Shown here in pieces: positions 11,214 through 24,307 of a stretch of 64,000 bases of DNA. Source of the DNA: Gonatopus flavifemur (taxonomy: Eukaryota; Arthropoda; Insecta; Hymenoptera; Dryinidae); contig JAFFJZ010000010.1 of NCBI GenBank assembly GCA_018340375.1, positions 868,001-932,000 on the forward strand, written 5' to 3'. Positions within the stretch are counted from its first letter, which is position 1. Each line of letters opens with the position of its first letter. The notes below the pieces were generated by a model that ran no database searches, was not told where the DNA came from, and saw nothing but the letters and a program-made list of their open reading frames with translations. Made by a program: the position numbers and the translations under genes.

Positions 11214-12627
11214 TGAATCCTGAATTCTGATCATTTAATTTCTTATTCAAATCCAGTTTGGATTTCAAACAGAGTCGATGAGACGGGTGGGTCCTTCATA
11301 TGAATTGAATATTCAGAAAGTTTACCTTTTGAGGGCAATATTGTGACAGGGCTATTTATTTTATCTACTTGAGGCTGTCCTCCAATGGTTCAAAAAACAT
11401 TACGGCGGAATGAGAATGAACCCATTCCACGAGCTTTCATAATTTTCCGTTGAATGCTCTGAAAGAAGGAATCGTGAGTAGGATTGAGTTACAGAGTCTT
11501 TCCGCCTGAACAAATTTCAATCCATGAAGGACTAGTTTCAAGATTAGTTTGTGGAAAATTGAAGAAGTTTTTTGAAAATTTGTGTAATATTTTTCCAATT
11601 CGATATTTCTCGTATTTTTCAATTTACCGTCCCATTATTACAAAAATATGCAAAATAATCGTTTCATAATCAATTGTAAAGAATGAATAAACGTGCTTAC
11701 GGGAATATGGTTCATTAACTGGTCAGAAAACAAATGTATATTCTAAGAATATGTGATATGTACACGAAGAGAACGATGGTTCGAAAATTTAGTAATTCTC
11801 AAATGAATTTGATAAGATTTTTATTGATTTATATTTCATAAATCTCACAAGGTAAGATTTGGAAAATTAATTTTCACCTAGGAATATGCAAAATTACGGG
11901 AATCAGAAAAGAACCAAAATCATTAAAGGAAAAAAAAAATTGTCATGTCCTTGAAAATGATAATCGGCTCGGTTTATTGGTTGAAAGCGTAAGTTCTTTG
12001 ACATGTTAACTGCGTGTAATTAATATACCATCTCAAACGGAACACGATTTCTCACGTAATGCGATAACGAAGCCTTCTTTGACATCGTTTTGTTGGGAGA
12101 ATTATTTACCAACATGTGTAACCTTTGAAGTATGTACAGGTAATAGACCATAAACATGAAACGTTTCTGCTTGAATCGAACAATGTTGTTTGGGGTGTGA
12201 AACATTCCGTGAGATAATAATTCATACCTATCTCACCAGTCTACTGGAAGAATAATCTAGCAATATGTCGCAACAAATGGGACCTATAATGAAAATTCGG
12301 ATCATTATATAGTATATATTATTAATTCATCGAGTTCGAAACAATTATTTCAATGTTCTCCTTGTGACGAGGGAATATTATTTGTATAGAAGATGGGAAA
12401 GATGATGATTCATACACCACATGATCACCCCAATACTTGATGAATTTATTATGAAATGTTTTACCTCGAGAAGGGATAAATTTTCTTTCGTATCGTATTT
12501 GATAATTTCTTTCATCGTTGAAGAGTAATTTGAAGGAGTAGACCAATACGATAAACGTTTTTGCAATTAGAAAAATAAAACCTAAACCAATGAAACTCAT
12601 TTTCAAACCATATTTTCATTCATCTTT

Positions 12628-12720
12628 GCCCTAGCGTGTATAAATTCTGGCCCATTCTGGCCCTGTTCTGGTCCAGTCTTGGGCCCATATTGGCAGTATG
12701 GGGCCCATGTTGGGCCGTGG
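12628..12720 (-). repeat. GGCCC-rich repeat, copy 1
   Basis: A GC-rich block in A+T-rich DNA with recurring TCTGGCCC and GGGCCCAT words. It aligns closely with the reverse complement of 24562-24655: AGCGTGTATAAATTCTGGCC here against AGCGTGTATGAATTCTGGCC there. Inside, GGGCCCATATTGGCAGTATG matches GGGCCCATATCGGCAGGATG. The two copies are therefore in opposite orientation. Its origin is unknown. Confidence 0.75.
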
Positions 12721-15700
12721 TATCAAGATATTGAATCAAATTAAAAAAAAATAATAAAATCACAAAGGAAAATTTTTTAAAATGTTAGAGAATTTAGTCA
12801 TGTTTTTCAATACTTTACTCATCACGTGAATTTTCAAAGAATAATTACAACTCGGAGATATAAAAATGATTTGACCTACTACTACTTTCAGTTATTAATA
12901 TGACAGTTGAATATGCAATGAAACGTGTTACGATGGTAGTAAAATTAACTACTCCTGTGCGGTTGAATCTAGTTTATCATGATTACTCCGAAGTATTTAA
13001 GAAAAATATGTGCAGTTTTTCGTATTTTGATTCAAATTGATATACTTTTTGTCACGATACGTAGATAATTTCATAAATTCACAGCAGGTTGAACATGAAA
13101 GCAATCGACAAGAGTTTAATTTCAATTTTTCCATCAGACGAATTAATAATGAAAGATAGTATGAATGAATCAGCACACTTCCCTTTTTATTCGTTCATTC
13201 AGATTCGAAGGATAATACGCAATTTCTGATGGAAGAATTCATGAAAAATTCAGTAATTAATGTAAAATATTAATATACCGTGTGAAAATTGGAGTTGATT
13301 AAAGCGAAAGTTTATTAAATCTCTTTTACAAAAATGATTCAATACTATAGCGTCTACAAGCAAAAATGTGTAGTATTTAAAAAAAAAATGTTTGCTCCAG
13401 CAGTTGAAACGTTAGCTCCATTGCGTAGAAGATTTTTCGACTATCCTTCCAAAAATATTGCTCGATACAAGATTTACATGGGTATTCAAAGAGAAATGTT
13501 TTTCAAGGGGAGAGTTTGAAAATATCGAAACATTTTTGGAGATTTTACGTGTTCTCTCTTTCATGTATTAAATAAGAAAACTATAATAAATGTTGTTAGA
13601 AAAACACAAGTCACACGAAAGAATACGAAATTTTAATTCCTTTTGCATAAATCAAACCGATCGACAAAGATTACACGATACCAGATGACATGTGTAGACG
13701 TTCACATCACGACAGTTGAAAAGATACACACCTATAGTTGTAACAAAACTCGAGATATTGCTTCTATTATTACTATCCTCTATAACTCTATAGCAGCCGA
13801 TCTACCCTCCCTACATTATCAAAGCTAATAGTATCAAAGTGCATGAGTGAATAAATGTTTTATTTCTCCTTACAATCAACAAGAGTACCGTCAATTGATA
13901 ATCTCTTACTTGAAATTTCGAATCTTCTCTCGGAGATTTCTCTTCGGTAATTATGAATTATTATCACATTCGAAACATGATTCGATCAATATGAGTAATC
14001 GACATGCGACGATACCGACCATCTCTCTCTCTCTCTTCCATATCTCATAATGAGAACAAAAAAATGAAATCATACTCTCGACTATTACTTTCTTCTGATT
14101 CTCAATCTGTGAATTTTCACACACGAAACAAATTTTTTCATTGTCCTTCAAGGTTTTCAGCGATCCCCGAAAGCTCGATTCCATAAAAATGAGATATAAT
14201 AAATTCATCGAAAAGACAATTACAACTTCTCCAATATTTTGTTTTCTATTCAATAATCGTGGCACCTTCTTCGAGCTACGTCAGAGTACATTAGCGTCAT
14301 AAATAACGTAAGAAAAACCGTCATCGATCGAGACAACAACGTAATATCCTAGACTTTATCAATCGATGTGCGACACTATTCTTCGAGCGACCAAGTTTTT
14401 CCCGCCAATCTTTCGACACGCATTTTAATCAATCATTTCTACTCGATAATGTTGCGTTTTTGCCCTCTCCTATGCATTCTCATGAAATTTTTCTTTTCAG
14501 GAATATCAAATGGTATTCACGTTCGATGAATGAATAATAAAGCAAAATCGAATGTTCGAATTTCTACTTTTCCTATTACAACACGTCGAGAGAATCACGA
14601 ATGAGTTTATACAAGTGTTCGTAAGACCATTTTATGAAATCATATCCAAATTAATAAACAAGTTAACTTAGTTCATATATAAATTATATATAATTTTGAA
14701 TATTGCTCCACACAAAATTCTTCAAACCAGTGATGGGCGATCTTCAGACAATTGATTTTCTTTAATAGAATTTTTATCGAATTTTGATCAAAATCATTAA
14801 AACCTTGATAAATTTTTTTATAGAAAAGACCGATTTTGTCAAAATCGGTCATCTTTACTTCGAAGTCGAATTTGAAAAATTGTACGTCTATCAATTTCGA
14901 TCAATATTTTTCTTTGCATCATCACAACGAATTTAACGTTGAGTGTCGATCGAGACCGCATTTTTGTTTCGGCGTTTCTTGGATGGCTTGGGATTCATAG
15001 TACGAGATTTCCAACCTCCCCCCCCCCTCCAGTAAAATCACGTGATTCGATTGAATGATTTGGATCTAACGATTTTAATGCTTTATATTTTCAACTTTGA
15101 ATGAAAAAGTACTCCCACAATTTGTATATATTTTTTTCAACGAATTATATACATATTCCCCATGTTATAGTTGCACGACCCACCCCCATGTTATAGAAAA
15201 TATCATGTACATTTGATACAAATTCTACAGCGTCATTCCGTCTCAACTTCACGGCGATTTACACGTGAATTTGCGATGAGAAATGCTCTCTGTAAGAGAA
15301 TTAAATAATTTCAATCAAATAAAAATACCTTTGTCTGGTCATCAAAGGAAATAAAACAAGCAATCATTTGATTGATGTCTACCTCCGAAAAAAGGATCTA
15401 ATATGAAACGTTAAGAAACTTTTCCCTCTTATTTTTCAAATGATATATAAATTAAAAATTCATCTTTCTCCCTCAATCATTCACTGTCATTGATAAAGAT
15501 AATTCCAATAAAGTAAATGTAATTCTGATCCACATTTTCCAGAATCGATCAAAAAACTATTCTGTTCATACAACACAAGACTCCCTGGAAAACGTGAATT
15601 TATTATGACTTTACATGATTCATAGTCTAATCTTGCAACGATCATCGACTCGCATTCTCGTGCAGTTTTTAGAATCTGTATTTGAACTAGACGACTGTGG

Positions 15701-17194
15701 TGACTTCTCACACGTGGATGAGAAGAGAAAGAAAGCGAGAACGGTATTGCTCATGTCGAGTCATTAGAGATGCATTCGGTGTACTTCAAGCGAGTTCTGT
15801 TACTGTACCTTTTGATCGTGATTATCTAATATCATGCCATAGGAAACGAAACTATCCTATTCTATTGGAAATAATGTAGAATCATTATTCCATATTATGC
15901 GATGATATTTCATTGTTCTAGCCGTATCAATTTAGTCAATTCAGTGAAATTAAAATATTCTGAGTAAATATGATCGTATTCTCACAACACCGATTAAATG
16001 ATTTCGTTTCGATCGAAATCATTAGAACTTGGGTCATTGTTCGACTAATTTCAACCACATCAGAACGTTCTACTCTGCAAAACGCAAACAATAAATAAAA
16101 GACACTATATTTGCATACAGGGACTCGCGCAAACGTCGTATCAAACACAAATATTATTATCTCGATTAATAATGAATTTCAAAATCTTGGCTTCGAGAAA
16201 AGAATGCATACACTTGAAAAAGCGATTCTATTTATCAATAACTCGATAGTGTATAGGAAAAATTGAAATACTGCGGAGACTTTCGACACTTACATATAAT
16301 TTTTCTTGTTCGCATGAGCGACAATAATCATTCGATACTCAAATTTAATTGAAAATAAGGTTTTTCATGTATTTGAAATGAGAATATAAGGAAAACTCTT
16401 TCGTCGATCCGATTGACTTACCATCCGAGTGAACGAATGATGGATTATTGGTCAATCGTTTGATTCGTTAAAATGAAATTCTCTTCGAAATTTATCAATC
16501 TTTTGGTTGAACAGGAGTGTATATTCGCGTGTATGTAAACAAATAACAATCTAAAAGCAAAAGAAAACCGGTTAGCGTAATCGTAACAGTCTCGGAAATG
16601 TTTATATGGTCAACTTGGTTGATAAACAATTTTCTTTCCTTCGCGGATTATCTTTCTCAAGGAGTCAATAGTCTCATTTTCGGTTTATACAATTCAAGGG
16701 GATATGAATGTGAATAATATTTCAATTAAATTTCACTGTTATTGTTGCCAGATTTTGAATTATTGAAGAACCACTTTGAGGAGAAATTCCAATTATATTG
16801 TTCTCGAAGAAAGTTCGAAATCTCAATTTTTTTCTGCAGTAAAAGTTCGTTTTCGAAGAGGACAAATCGATTCTGTGATGACTGTTACAAGCGAGAACCT
16901 CAGTCGAAGGAAAATCAATGAACTGTGTCTGATCTCAGCATTCTATCCCCCGTTAAAACAGATATCCAATTCAGTTTTTTTACTTAAGATAGTATCTCAA
17001 ATGAAACGCAATAACATATCATGAAAATACCGTACTGTATATCCTTGCTATAGAGATAAAAAGATGAAAATTCAAATACAGAATAGGATTCAACTACCAT
17101 TTTTATCTCTTCGATGGATCCTGTGATTGAATTTTTAGACATTTTTCTCAAGTAAAGAGTTATTTCAATAAAATCAATAATTTTCGAGAAAATT

Positions 17195-17262
17195 TGGTTG
17201 AAGTTTCAATGGAAAAATTATCAAAGTTATATATAATTTGTATATAATTTCAAAAATGTTGA
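17195..17262. repeat. Family A (TATATAATT) repeat
   Basis: AAAAATTATCAAAGTTATAT, then ATAATTTGTATATAATTTC and AAAAATG, follow the family A pattern seen at 21868, 26995 and 48290. Confidence 0.55.
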
Positions 17263-18169
17263 TAGATCTGTATAGTAATGAATGGAAAAACAAAATTAAA
17301 AAAAATGTTTTTTGGTGATGAATCAGCGAAATCCGATGAAAGATAATGTATCGATGATTACGATTCGCTGAAGTTGAACATTTTGTCTGAAAACAGAATG
17401 AAGTATTCACCAACAAATGAATTTAAAGAGTTTTATTTTTGAATTTTATGAACTTCCAGACTTATATTCGATTGGAAATGGAGAAAAAGGATCAATTGAA
17501 ACTTCGATACTGTTATTCCACTTGGCGTATATCATGCGGCATATTCGATACAATCATCTGTAAGTAGAAAATCGAATAATTTCTCAGTTAATCGAGTGCA
17601 GTGAAAAGAAAAAAACACACATCATTGATTTTACAGTTCCAATAGTCCTCGTAAATTCGTCTCGAACCGATTTTCACTTTCCGTTCACGGAGAATAAATT
17701 TCCAACTATAAAAAAGCATAGTGGTTTGAGAACAAGGGATTCGTTAACGATTTCCAGCCTCCCAACAACGTCTATTCCGATTGTCTCGAACCATCATCAC
17801 GCATGATGATACTCATAAATACGTTGCGAATTTCCTTCTCGTCCTCTCCGAAGAATTCGTAATACATCCCAATATGATTTTCGTGAAACGTGAGTTAAGA
17901 ACTGATATTTTTTATGATCGCACAAAAGCAAGACCTCCCCAACGATCCTCTCTTGTAATCTTGAAAATCGATGATTAATGTATATTCAAGTCTACGTTCG
18001 AATCCTTATGTTTCCTTTTTCGGTATTCTTTCTATCAAACCTGGATTTTTACAACAACGTTCTTTCCGAGATATCATCGGACCTGAAATCGTTCTTTCGG
18101 ACAGGAAAGTTAGAATTGAGTAGTCAAAGATTTGACACTAAGGATTCAACGGTCACCGTACCAAAGGAA

Positions 18170-18294
18170 CACCATATTCCACGGTATCCATGTTTTCTAT
18201 AGAAACTTTGTCGAGTTTATATCGAATTTCATAAAATATCGTTGAAAATTTCATAAAAATAAAAAATTGTATATAAAATGTCGATACCGAATCT
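18170..18294. repeat. Family B MITE, degenerate copy in reverse orientation
   Basis: It contains CGAGTTTATATCGAATTTCA and AAAATATCG, the reverse complement of the family B interior. It also has edge blocks ATATTCCACGGTATC and GTCGATACC. It lies in the presumed intron just 3' of the exon. Confidence 0.5.
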
Positions 18295-18668
18295 GAATGA
18301 TATATTCAAGTACTACCAATCCGGGTTAAAAAAACTCATGGACGACGACGCACAGTTTGAATAACGTAGAAGAGATACACGGAGTTGTACAAACTGATCA
18401 CGATGACCAGTGAAATTCAAATTATCACTCGAGAATACATCGTCGGAACATCGACTTTACAATTTCCCATAGATGAGTTTCGTACTCAATTCGCCGAGAA
18501 ATTTTCATCGACCTTACGTTTCGATACCATATACGTTCGGGTACGAAGGTACATCCTGAGAACAAATCACATCGATGATAGAATTTGCAGAGTACGATAT
18601 CGGTTGGGACGATTACAACTGGATTACCCTAGGTACAGAATTATAAAGGCACACGCGTCAGCCACGAG

Positions 18669-18825
18669 CCCCCCCCCCCCCCCGCCCCAACGTATTTTTA
18701 CATCTCCCACATACACACGACGTATACGCACATACACACATACTCTTCGACAAACGGGTGCGCGCGCGGGAATGTAATTTACATACAAAATGAAAAAATG
18801 AAGATCGAGTTACAAAACGAGGAGA

Positions 18826-18878
<53 letters not shown>
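18669..18878. repeat. Simple-sequence block: poly-C and (GA)n
   Basis: A 15-base C run (18669-18683) is followed by CA/TA-rich sequence and then a (GA)n tract at about 18829-18878. It lies 120 bp inside the intron from the splice donor. On the gene's strand the last part is (TC)n. GA repeats are potential binding sites for GAGA-type factors in insects, but the tract may be only a microsatellite. Confidence 0.85.
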
Positions 18879-18990
18879 GATGAAGAGAAAGAGAGAACGG
18901 ATAGAAGAACGAGAAATACAAGATGATGATGATAATGAAGAAAAAAAATAACAGGGAGATCGAAGAATATTCATATTATTCATCCGGAGC

Positions 18991-18998
18991 AACATACC
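18991..18998 (-). other. 5' splice site of the Q-rich exon
   Basis: On the minus strand the sequence reads CCACG then GTATGTT, a strong match to the insect donor consensus (GTATGT or GTAAGT). The exon's last base is 18998 and the intron begins at 18997. The junction falls between codons (phase 0), directly after Ser205-Thr206. Reading on would add only VCCSG before a stop, as expected for intron sequence. Confidence 0.8.
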
Positions 18999-19448
18999 GT
19001 GGACATAACGGGGGGCGTGGACGTTTGTGTAGTAATGGGCGATAGGTGTTGCTGCTGTTGCTGACTCTGGAGTTGCTGGTGCAGGTTGTTCTGTCCAGTG
19101 GCGTCCATAACTCCTCCTGGATACCACCACTGTACACCGGGTGGTGCGGACGGTGCACCACCGCCTGCGCCACCCCCGGTATTGCCACCAGGTGCAGAAC
19201 CTAGCCTATAATCGTAACCACCCCGCATGCAGGACGGCGTAGACGTTGATACCGGACTCGACTGGGCCCCCGTTGTGGCCGGGTTCTGGAAGCTGGAAGC
19301 CATCTTGTAAGAGAATAGCTGTTGGGTGGCAGCCGCTGCCGCTGTACTCCTAACTATATCCTGATGATGTTGTGACAATTGTTGTTGTTGATTCATCAAA
19401 TGTTGATGAAGATTTTGTTGCTGTTGTTGTTGTTGTTGTTGTTGCTGC

Positions 19449-19506
<58 letters not shown>

Positions 19507-19615
19507 CAGCTGATACTGTGTTTAAACCAGGCCACCAGGATGCGCCTGTGTTATCCTCTCGACTTCCTGGGCTAGCTGTGCCCCAGCCACCGGCAACGCG
19601 GTGGTGTTCCGACAT
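18998..19615 (-). CDS. First coding exon of a glutamine-rich, probable nuclear regulatory protein (partial)
   Basis: The exon encodes 206 residues, phase 0 at its 3' end. I chose the ATG at 19615 (MSEHHRVAGGWGTASPG) because the frame further up opens only with a GTG at 19633, which animals do not normally use, and because the ATG has an A at -3. The order is as follows: a short conserved-looking leader with WWPGLNTVSAE (residues 27-37); 30 glutamines encoded by mixed CAA and CAG (38-67); a second Q/H-rich stretch (68-85); an alanine run (92-96); a Ser/Thr/Pro segment with YDYRL (134-138); a glycine-rich linker (143-153); QWWYPGG (162-168); and a third Q-rich stretch ending in SPITTQTSTPP. No signal peptide, membrane segment or zinc finger is present. 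Such low-complexity leaders are typical of insect developmental transcription factors and cofactors, with the DNA-binding part in later exons. A rotund/squeeze-type zinc-finger protein is one possibility, but nothing in the window proves it, so I give no symbol. Confidence 0.8.
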
Positions 19616-19842
19616 ATTCCGCCTGTCCCACACTCGTTTTTCCTTCGGGTTTTACTTTTTCTTTCAGATTTTTCGTTAATAACAGAAAAAAAACAAATAT
19701 ATATCCACGCACATTCACACACTGTACACCCTCACATTCGTGTATATTTCTCGAACACACCGCACACGTAAAAGCAGCCTCGCACACCGGCTGCAAACTA
19801 TGTATCCCTCTTTCTCCTCAAGTATGTGTATGTATATATATA

Positions 19843-19875
<33 letters not shown>

Positions 19876-20260
19876 GTGTATATATTACGTGTATATATAT
19901 ATACACATATCACATCAGGCACTGTGTATAGTATTTTTTTCTAGATATAACAGAGAGGTTATATCCAACACTAAAGCTTTAGTGTCTCTTTACTAGACGC
20001 TACACGATCAACCGTTCGTTAGCTTCGTGGGTAGGTACGGCGGCAGCCAGCAGAACCAAAAGGAGGGGGAGGAGGAAGGGGCACTCTCCCCCCTTGTAGC
20101 TCTTTCTTTTTCCCTCTTTTCCCCCACCATTCAATCTTCTACCTATCTCTCTCACCCAACGCGCGCCTCTTATCCGTCTCACTTGCTCCCACGAAGCGTC
20201 TATTCTCTTCGCACAACCGGCTCGGCGCAAATACGTTTCTATTAAAATTTTTTTCAAATA
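19616..20260 (-). promoter_or_regulatory. 5' leader and promoter region of the Q-rich gene
   Basis: This is the sequence immediately upstream of the start codon on the minus strand. It holds a TA/TG microsatellite, then a GC-elevated block (20020-20250) that is purine-rich on the gene's strand (AGAGAGATAGG, GGGGGAGAGTGCC). The block fits a 5' leader or GAGA-rich promoter. No clear TATA box or initiator can be fixed by eye, so the transcription start is unknown. A further 5' intron is possible, because a T-rich tract followed by AG lies about 40-80 bases upstream of the ATG. Confidence 0.45.
19822..19908. repeat. TA/TG microsatellite in the 5' leader region
   Basis: Long alternating TATATATA runs are broken by GTGTA. 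They cause shadow open frames rich in Tyr/Ile on both strands. Confidence 0.95.
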
Positions 20261-20644
20261 ATTACAACACTACTCTCATAAATGACGAGACTTTTATTTC
20301 TCTCACTCACGGTGATGTTTAATCGATGCGTCGTCGATGTGTACTCCTAGTTCGTTATTTTCACGTGGAATATAACACTGATTTAACTTTGGTCGACGAA
20401 ACTACTGGTACACGCGGAGACGTCTCACAGATACACAAGAGAGCTACAGTGCCTGGCTTCGAGGCTTGGACGCTTCGTACAGATCTCTTTCTCTCCCTCT
20501 CCCTAACCATAATTCAGGACCGTCTCAACCTCGCGGTTCAAAGCAAGGGGAACCGGAATTTTTTCCAACACGAATTCGAGTCTTCGAATCTTCAACGTTC
20601 ATACCCAGAAACGAAACGTTCGATTTTCATATGATATTCCATAC

Positions 20645-20768
20645 AGAGGTGCACGATATTTCACGGTATCGATATTTTATATACAATTTTCTATCAAGTT
20701 TTTATTGATATTTTATAAAATTCGATAACAACTCGACGAAGATTCTCCAAAAAAATATCGACACCTCT
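20645..20768. repeat. Family B MITE, copy 2
   Basis: It starts AGAGGTGCACGATATTTCAC and ends AATATCGACACCTCT, so the termini are inverted repeats. The interior ATCGATATTTTATATACAAT and AACTCGACGAA match the other copies. Confidence 0.8.
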
Positions 20769-21301
20769 ATTTCCATAACTGATTCTTCGGATTCTTTTTT
20801 GATCCAATTTTTCCCTTCCGAAATCTACAAAATTTATGTCGGGCGACAGACTTTTATGTAGAAATTTCATAATCGATGATCACGAAGTTTTGAAAATATC
20901 GTCTTGTTTGATAACAAGTTTTACCATTACAATCTCGCGCGGCGCACGTACAACGATTGTTGAAAAATCCCTTGGATCTTAACATTATTGAATATGTGAC
21001 GAAGTTATGCAACTGGAATTGAACCTACAATTTTTCCTTAGATGATTTTTATTTTTTTATACGATGTAAGTAAATATGATCAACGTATCGCTTCATAGAT
21101 ATTAGACAATCTATTGTTTTCGGATAGTAATCTTAACAATTTTTGTATTCACAATTGTTTGAAGAATCGTGATGTTGAATAAAATACATGACAAAGCATC
21201 GAACATATTTATGTATATCTATCTCTCTTAGGGATTTGAAAAAAATTTTACTTGAATTAATATTTATTACATCCAGCGACTCGTAAAGCTAATGAAAAAG
21301 G

Positions 21302-21355
21302 TCACAACGCACGCGCGCGCTCACACATATATACACGAACACACACATGCACACC
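21302..21355. repeat. CA/CG-rich simple sequence
   Basis: Alternating purine-pyrimidine stretch: CACGCGCGCGC followed by CACACATATATACAC and ACACACACATGCACACC. Confidence 0.8.
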
Positions 21356-21867
21356 AATACAAAAAGAAATATATAGGCAAGGAGAAATATTTATGAATAT
21401 TTTGAATCTTTGTCAACTAACGGATTGTAAAATCTTTTATATCGATTCGTAAGAATTATATTGATTTGTTAATCTTTTACATATTCTTCTCTGTACACAA
21501 ACGATTCAATGAATATTCAAATTCATCTAATTCCCAATCGTTGAAAGCACAATTGTTATCGTCTACCATGTAATTTTCCATTTTCACAACTTTTATAACA
21601 GGAAATCGTACTTTCTTTGTAATAAAGAAAAGTGGTAAATTTTCACAAGATAACGATTCAATTTAATGTTACATATGTATAATCACTTCAAAGCGACGCA
21701 TTATAATTTGCTTGTATTTTCATGTGAAAATTCCTTCGAATTCAGATCAAGATTCATGGATTCTCCATAAATTAATTGATGTTTCATAATTATTGAGGTT
21801 GAATAGGTATAAGCGAGTTGAGGATTGAATTCTCATACAGCACAACATCCCGGTTGGGAAGATTGTC

Positions 21868-22055
21868 AAAGTTATATATCAATTATAAATAATTCTCAGA
21901 ATTCTTCCATTTGAGATATCATTGAGACCTTCGTGGAATCCTCAACAGAAAAATTTTTAGAATTATATGTAATGTTGATGTAATTCAATATAATTTATGT
22001 AGAATGTACATATAATTCTATTGAAATTATATATAATTTTGAAAATATTTCTACT
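21868..22055. repeat. Family A (TATATAATT) repeat, long or double copy
   Basis: Successive blocks GTTATATATCAATTATAAAT, TTATATGTAATG, AATATAATTTATG and GAAATTATATATAATTTTGA end in AAAATATTTCTAC. The extent suggests two overlapping copies. Confidence 0.55.
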
Positions 22056-23079
22056 TGAGATATTTAAAAAGTGTAGCAGAGATTTTCTGTGCTGTTATAG
22101 TCAAACGCTGGTTGAACGATCCAATTTCATTGATTAATTCCTATTGATTTTGATGCAGAAACACAATTCAAACCCATCGAATTTACCATGTTTCTACGGG
22201 TTTGAATTACATTTCCATTTTGGAATCATTAGGGGTTAATTCGTTCAATGGGATGTTTTCAATCAGGAAAAACATGAATAAACTCTCTATTTTTCTGCTT
22301 GGTTATTTTTTTATACGACAGGATAGCGATATATCATCATATATTCAGTGAGCAAGGGTATTTATGAATAATATCATCGAAAAATTTGATTACAGTCGAG
22401 AAGAAGGAGAGTCCTCGAGCTTCATATCCATAATTTTATATTACCTAACATGAAATTCCATGTAAAATGCTTCCATATAGATTCTCTGAACAATTGATTA
22501 GAATTTAGATATAACATACATATTCTATAAATTCGCAACTATATTCGCAGAGCTGTACAGCTATATCTTCCAACTACTACGATGAATTTGTTCTCTCGGT
22601 GCGTAATTCAATTTCATCCAAAAAATATTCAAAATTTGTAAATCGCAACGGGAATATCATTTTCTCCAAAACTATGTACAAACTTTCTAATGGTAAAATA
22701 TGAGTCCCATTTATCGACAAAAGTTAAAGAAGAAAACGATACTATACGCAAGTAATACGTTGGGAAATAAAACCTTCGAATGCAGCTCGCTATGAAACAT
22801 TGAACTTTCTTTCGTTATCTTTTCCCTCAATGTGCAATGTGTCGGAAAAGTTTGTGAAAGATTCAATTTTGCGAGGTGAGGGAAACTACATCACGATTAG
22901 CTCGCTATCCGAAATTCTATTGCATTCAGGACAATTAATCTATATCAACGGAATATCTGAATTATTCTTTCTATAGGATATGGATCGATTATATATGGAA
23001 TTGAATAAAATTTTGTCACTGCAATTTAAAAAATTTTCAATATTATTGATAATTTCGAAAATTTTTCCGTTTAAGACTA

Positions 23080-23235
23080 CCCAATAAGCATTTCGTGTCT
23101 TGCTATATTTTTTAGATAAGTTTCAGATGTCTAAACCTCGTCTTTCATCCGAAGACAGTCTAAACGGGATCTAGAAGTGTTGCATAAAATATGTTCAACT
23201 CATCTAAAAGATATCGCGAGACAAGAAAGGTTCAT
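23080..23235. repeat. Degenerate AGATGTCT/AAGACAGTCT repeat, short copy
   Basis: It carries TTTAGATAAG, CAGATGTCTAAAC, GAAGACAGTCTAAAC and CATCTAAAAGATATC, similar in style to the longer array at 44825-45295. The edge CCAATAAGCATTTCGTG resembles the TTGTTTGTTAGG edge of that array in reverse. Confidence 0.4.
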
Positions 23236-24134
23236 TGAATAGATGTTCGTGTACAGGCATGGAAAACAAAAAAAAACTGGCCCTATTCCAACTTGAGATA
23301 ATATATTCACAACAGACCTATGATTTGACAATTTTTTAGGAGTTAGGACAAAAAAGAACGAACCCCATGAATGTCATAAAATTCAAAACTTTCACCAGAC
23401 TGAATCTAAAAAATTCATGTTTGTATGCAAAGGGTTTAAGTACCACAGTTGAAAATTCAGCGTGAGAATCCTGATCAAATTATTAAAGTATACAGTGGGC
23501 AGTGTACAATGAGATCTGATGAGATTTAATAGATTTTTTTTATCGAACAAGGCTGTTGAATCTTAATAAAGTTAATAGAACTGGAACTGAGTTTCTTTTA
23601 CCAGAGTGATTACAATACAACCAGGGAAATGATGATCGCTCCGAATGAATTCACTCATTCTGAATTTTCAGACATTTTCCTACAGTGCGTGCAGCCTTGC
23701 ACATTGGGGTGACTGATATGCAAATTCAAGTATTAAATATTCAGGATCAATAGTTTTCAATTATATAGAATTTGAAAACAAAAGTTTCTCACATACCTGA
23801 GAAATTTGTATAAAGCACTCGGCCTTTGAATTCTCAAAACCTCGCGATACAGTGGGAATTCACAGGTGAAGTCATGAGTTGACTAACACTCATAAAAATT
23901 CATCAGTCACTGGAGATTTTCAGTTTGAATTGGAGCCGATTACAAATTATCGCTGCTAAAACACATAATGCATTAAAACTGTGAAAGCCATGGAGTATTT
24001 CTACCTTCTCGGAAAGAGTAACCAATTCAACACAAATGACGTTGGAAAAATAACTTTCATCATAAAAATTCAATGCCGCGAAGCAAATTTGGCTCCACTA
24101 TCAAAGAAATCGTCGTATTTCCACAAGACACGCT

Positions 24135-24289
24135 GCACTGAAAAAAAGGTTTTGCTGTGGTAACAATTTTCGTCGTTTTAACAAAAGTTTTTTGTTAAAA
24201 TGTGATCAACAACATTCTTTGGTCAAAACAACCAAAATAGTAACAAAATTATATGATTGATGACATTTTCTGAAAATTTTTCTCAGTGC
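24135..24289. repeat. Inverted-repeat element with GCACTGAAAAA ends
   Basis: The left end GCACTGAAAAAAAGGTTTT pairs with the right end AAAATTTTTCTCAGTGC. The interior holds AACAAAAGTTTTTTGTT and related words. It is non-coding, about 155 bp, and lies 18 bp from the next element. Confidence 0.7.
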
Positions 24290-24307
24290 GAATTACTTTT
24301 ATGCTCC

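Larger units (their letters stand above)
1..18997 (-). other. Probable large first intron of the Q-rich gene (partial)
   Basis: The coding exon ending at 18998 runs straight into a GT splice donor, so minus-strand sequence to the left should be intron, at least until the next exon. I read both strands here and found no second exon with a conserved domain. What it does contain is listed separately: inverted-repeat elements, microsatellites, a LINE fragment and a hAT fragment. Stretches without entries (for example 11.3-12.6 kb and 12.8-17.1 kb) look like plain A+T-rich DNA with many stops in all frames. The left end of the intron is outside the window or unseen, so its true length is unknown. 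Confidence 0.5.

Noticed and set aside
18385..18777. 130-codon plus-strand frame with a poly-Pro run
   Set aside because: It lies antisense in the presumed intron. The Pro run comes from the poly-C tract and nothing matches a family.
18658..19130. Minus-strand Ser/Leu-repeat frames overlapping the intron start
   Set aside because: They are generated by the (GA)n/(TC)n tract next to the splice donor. The real frame is that of 19615-18998.
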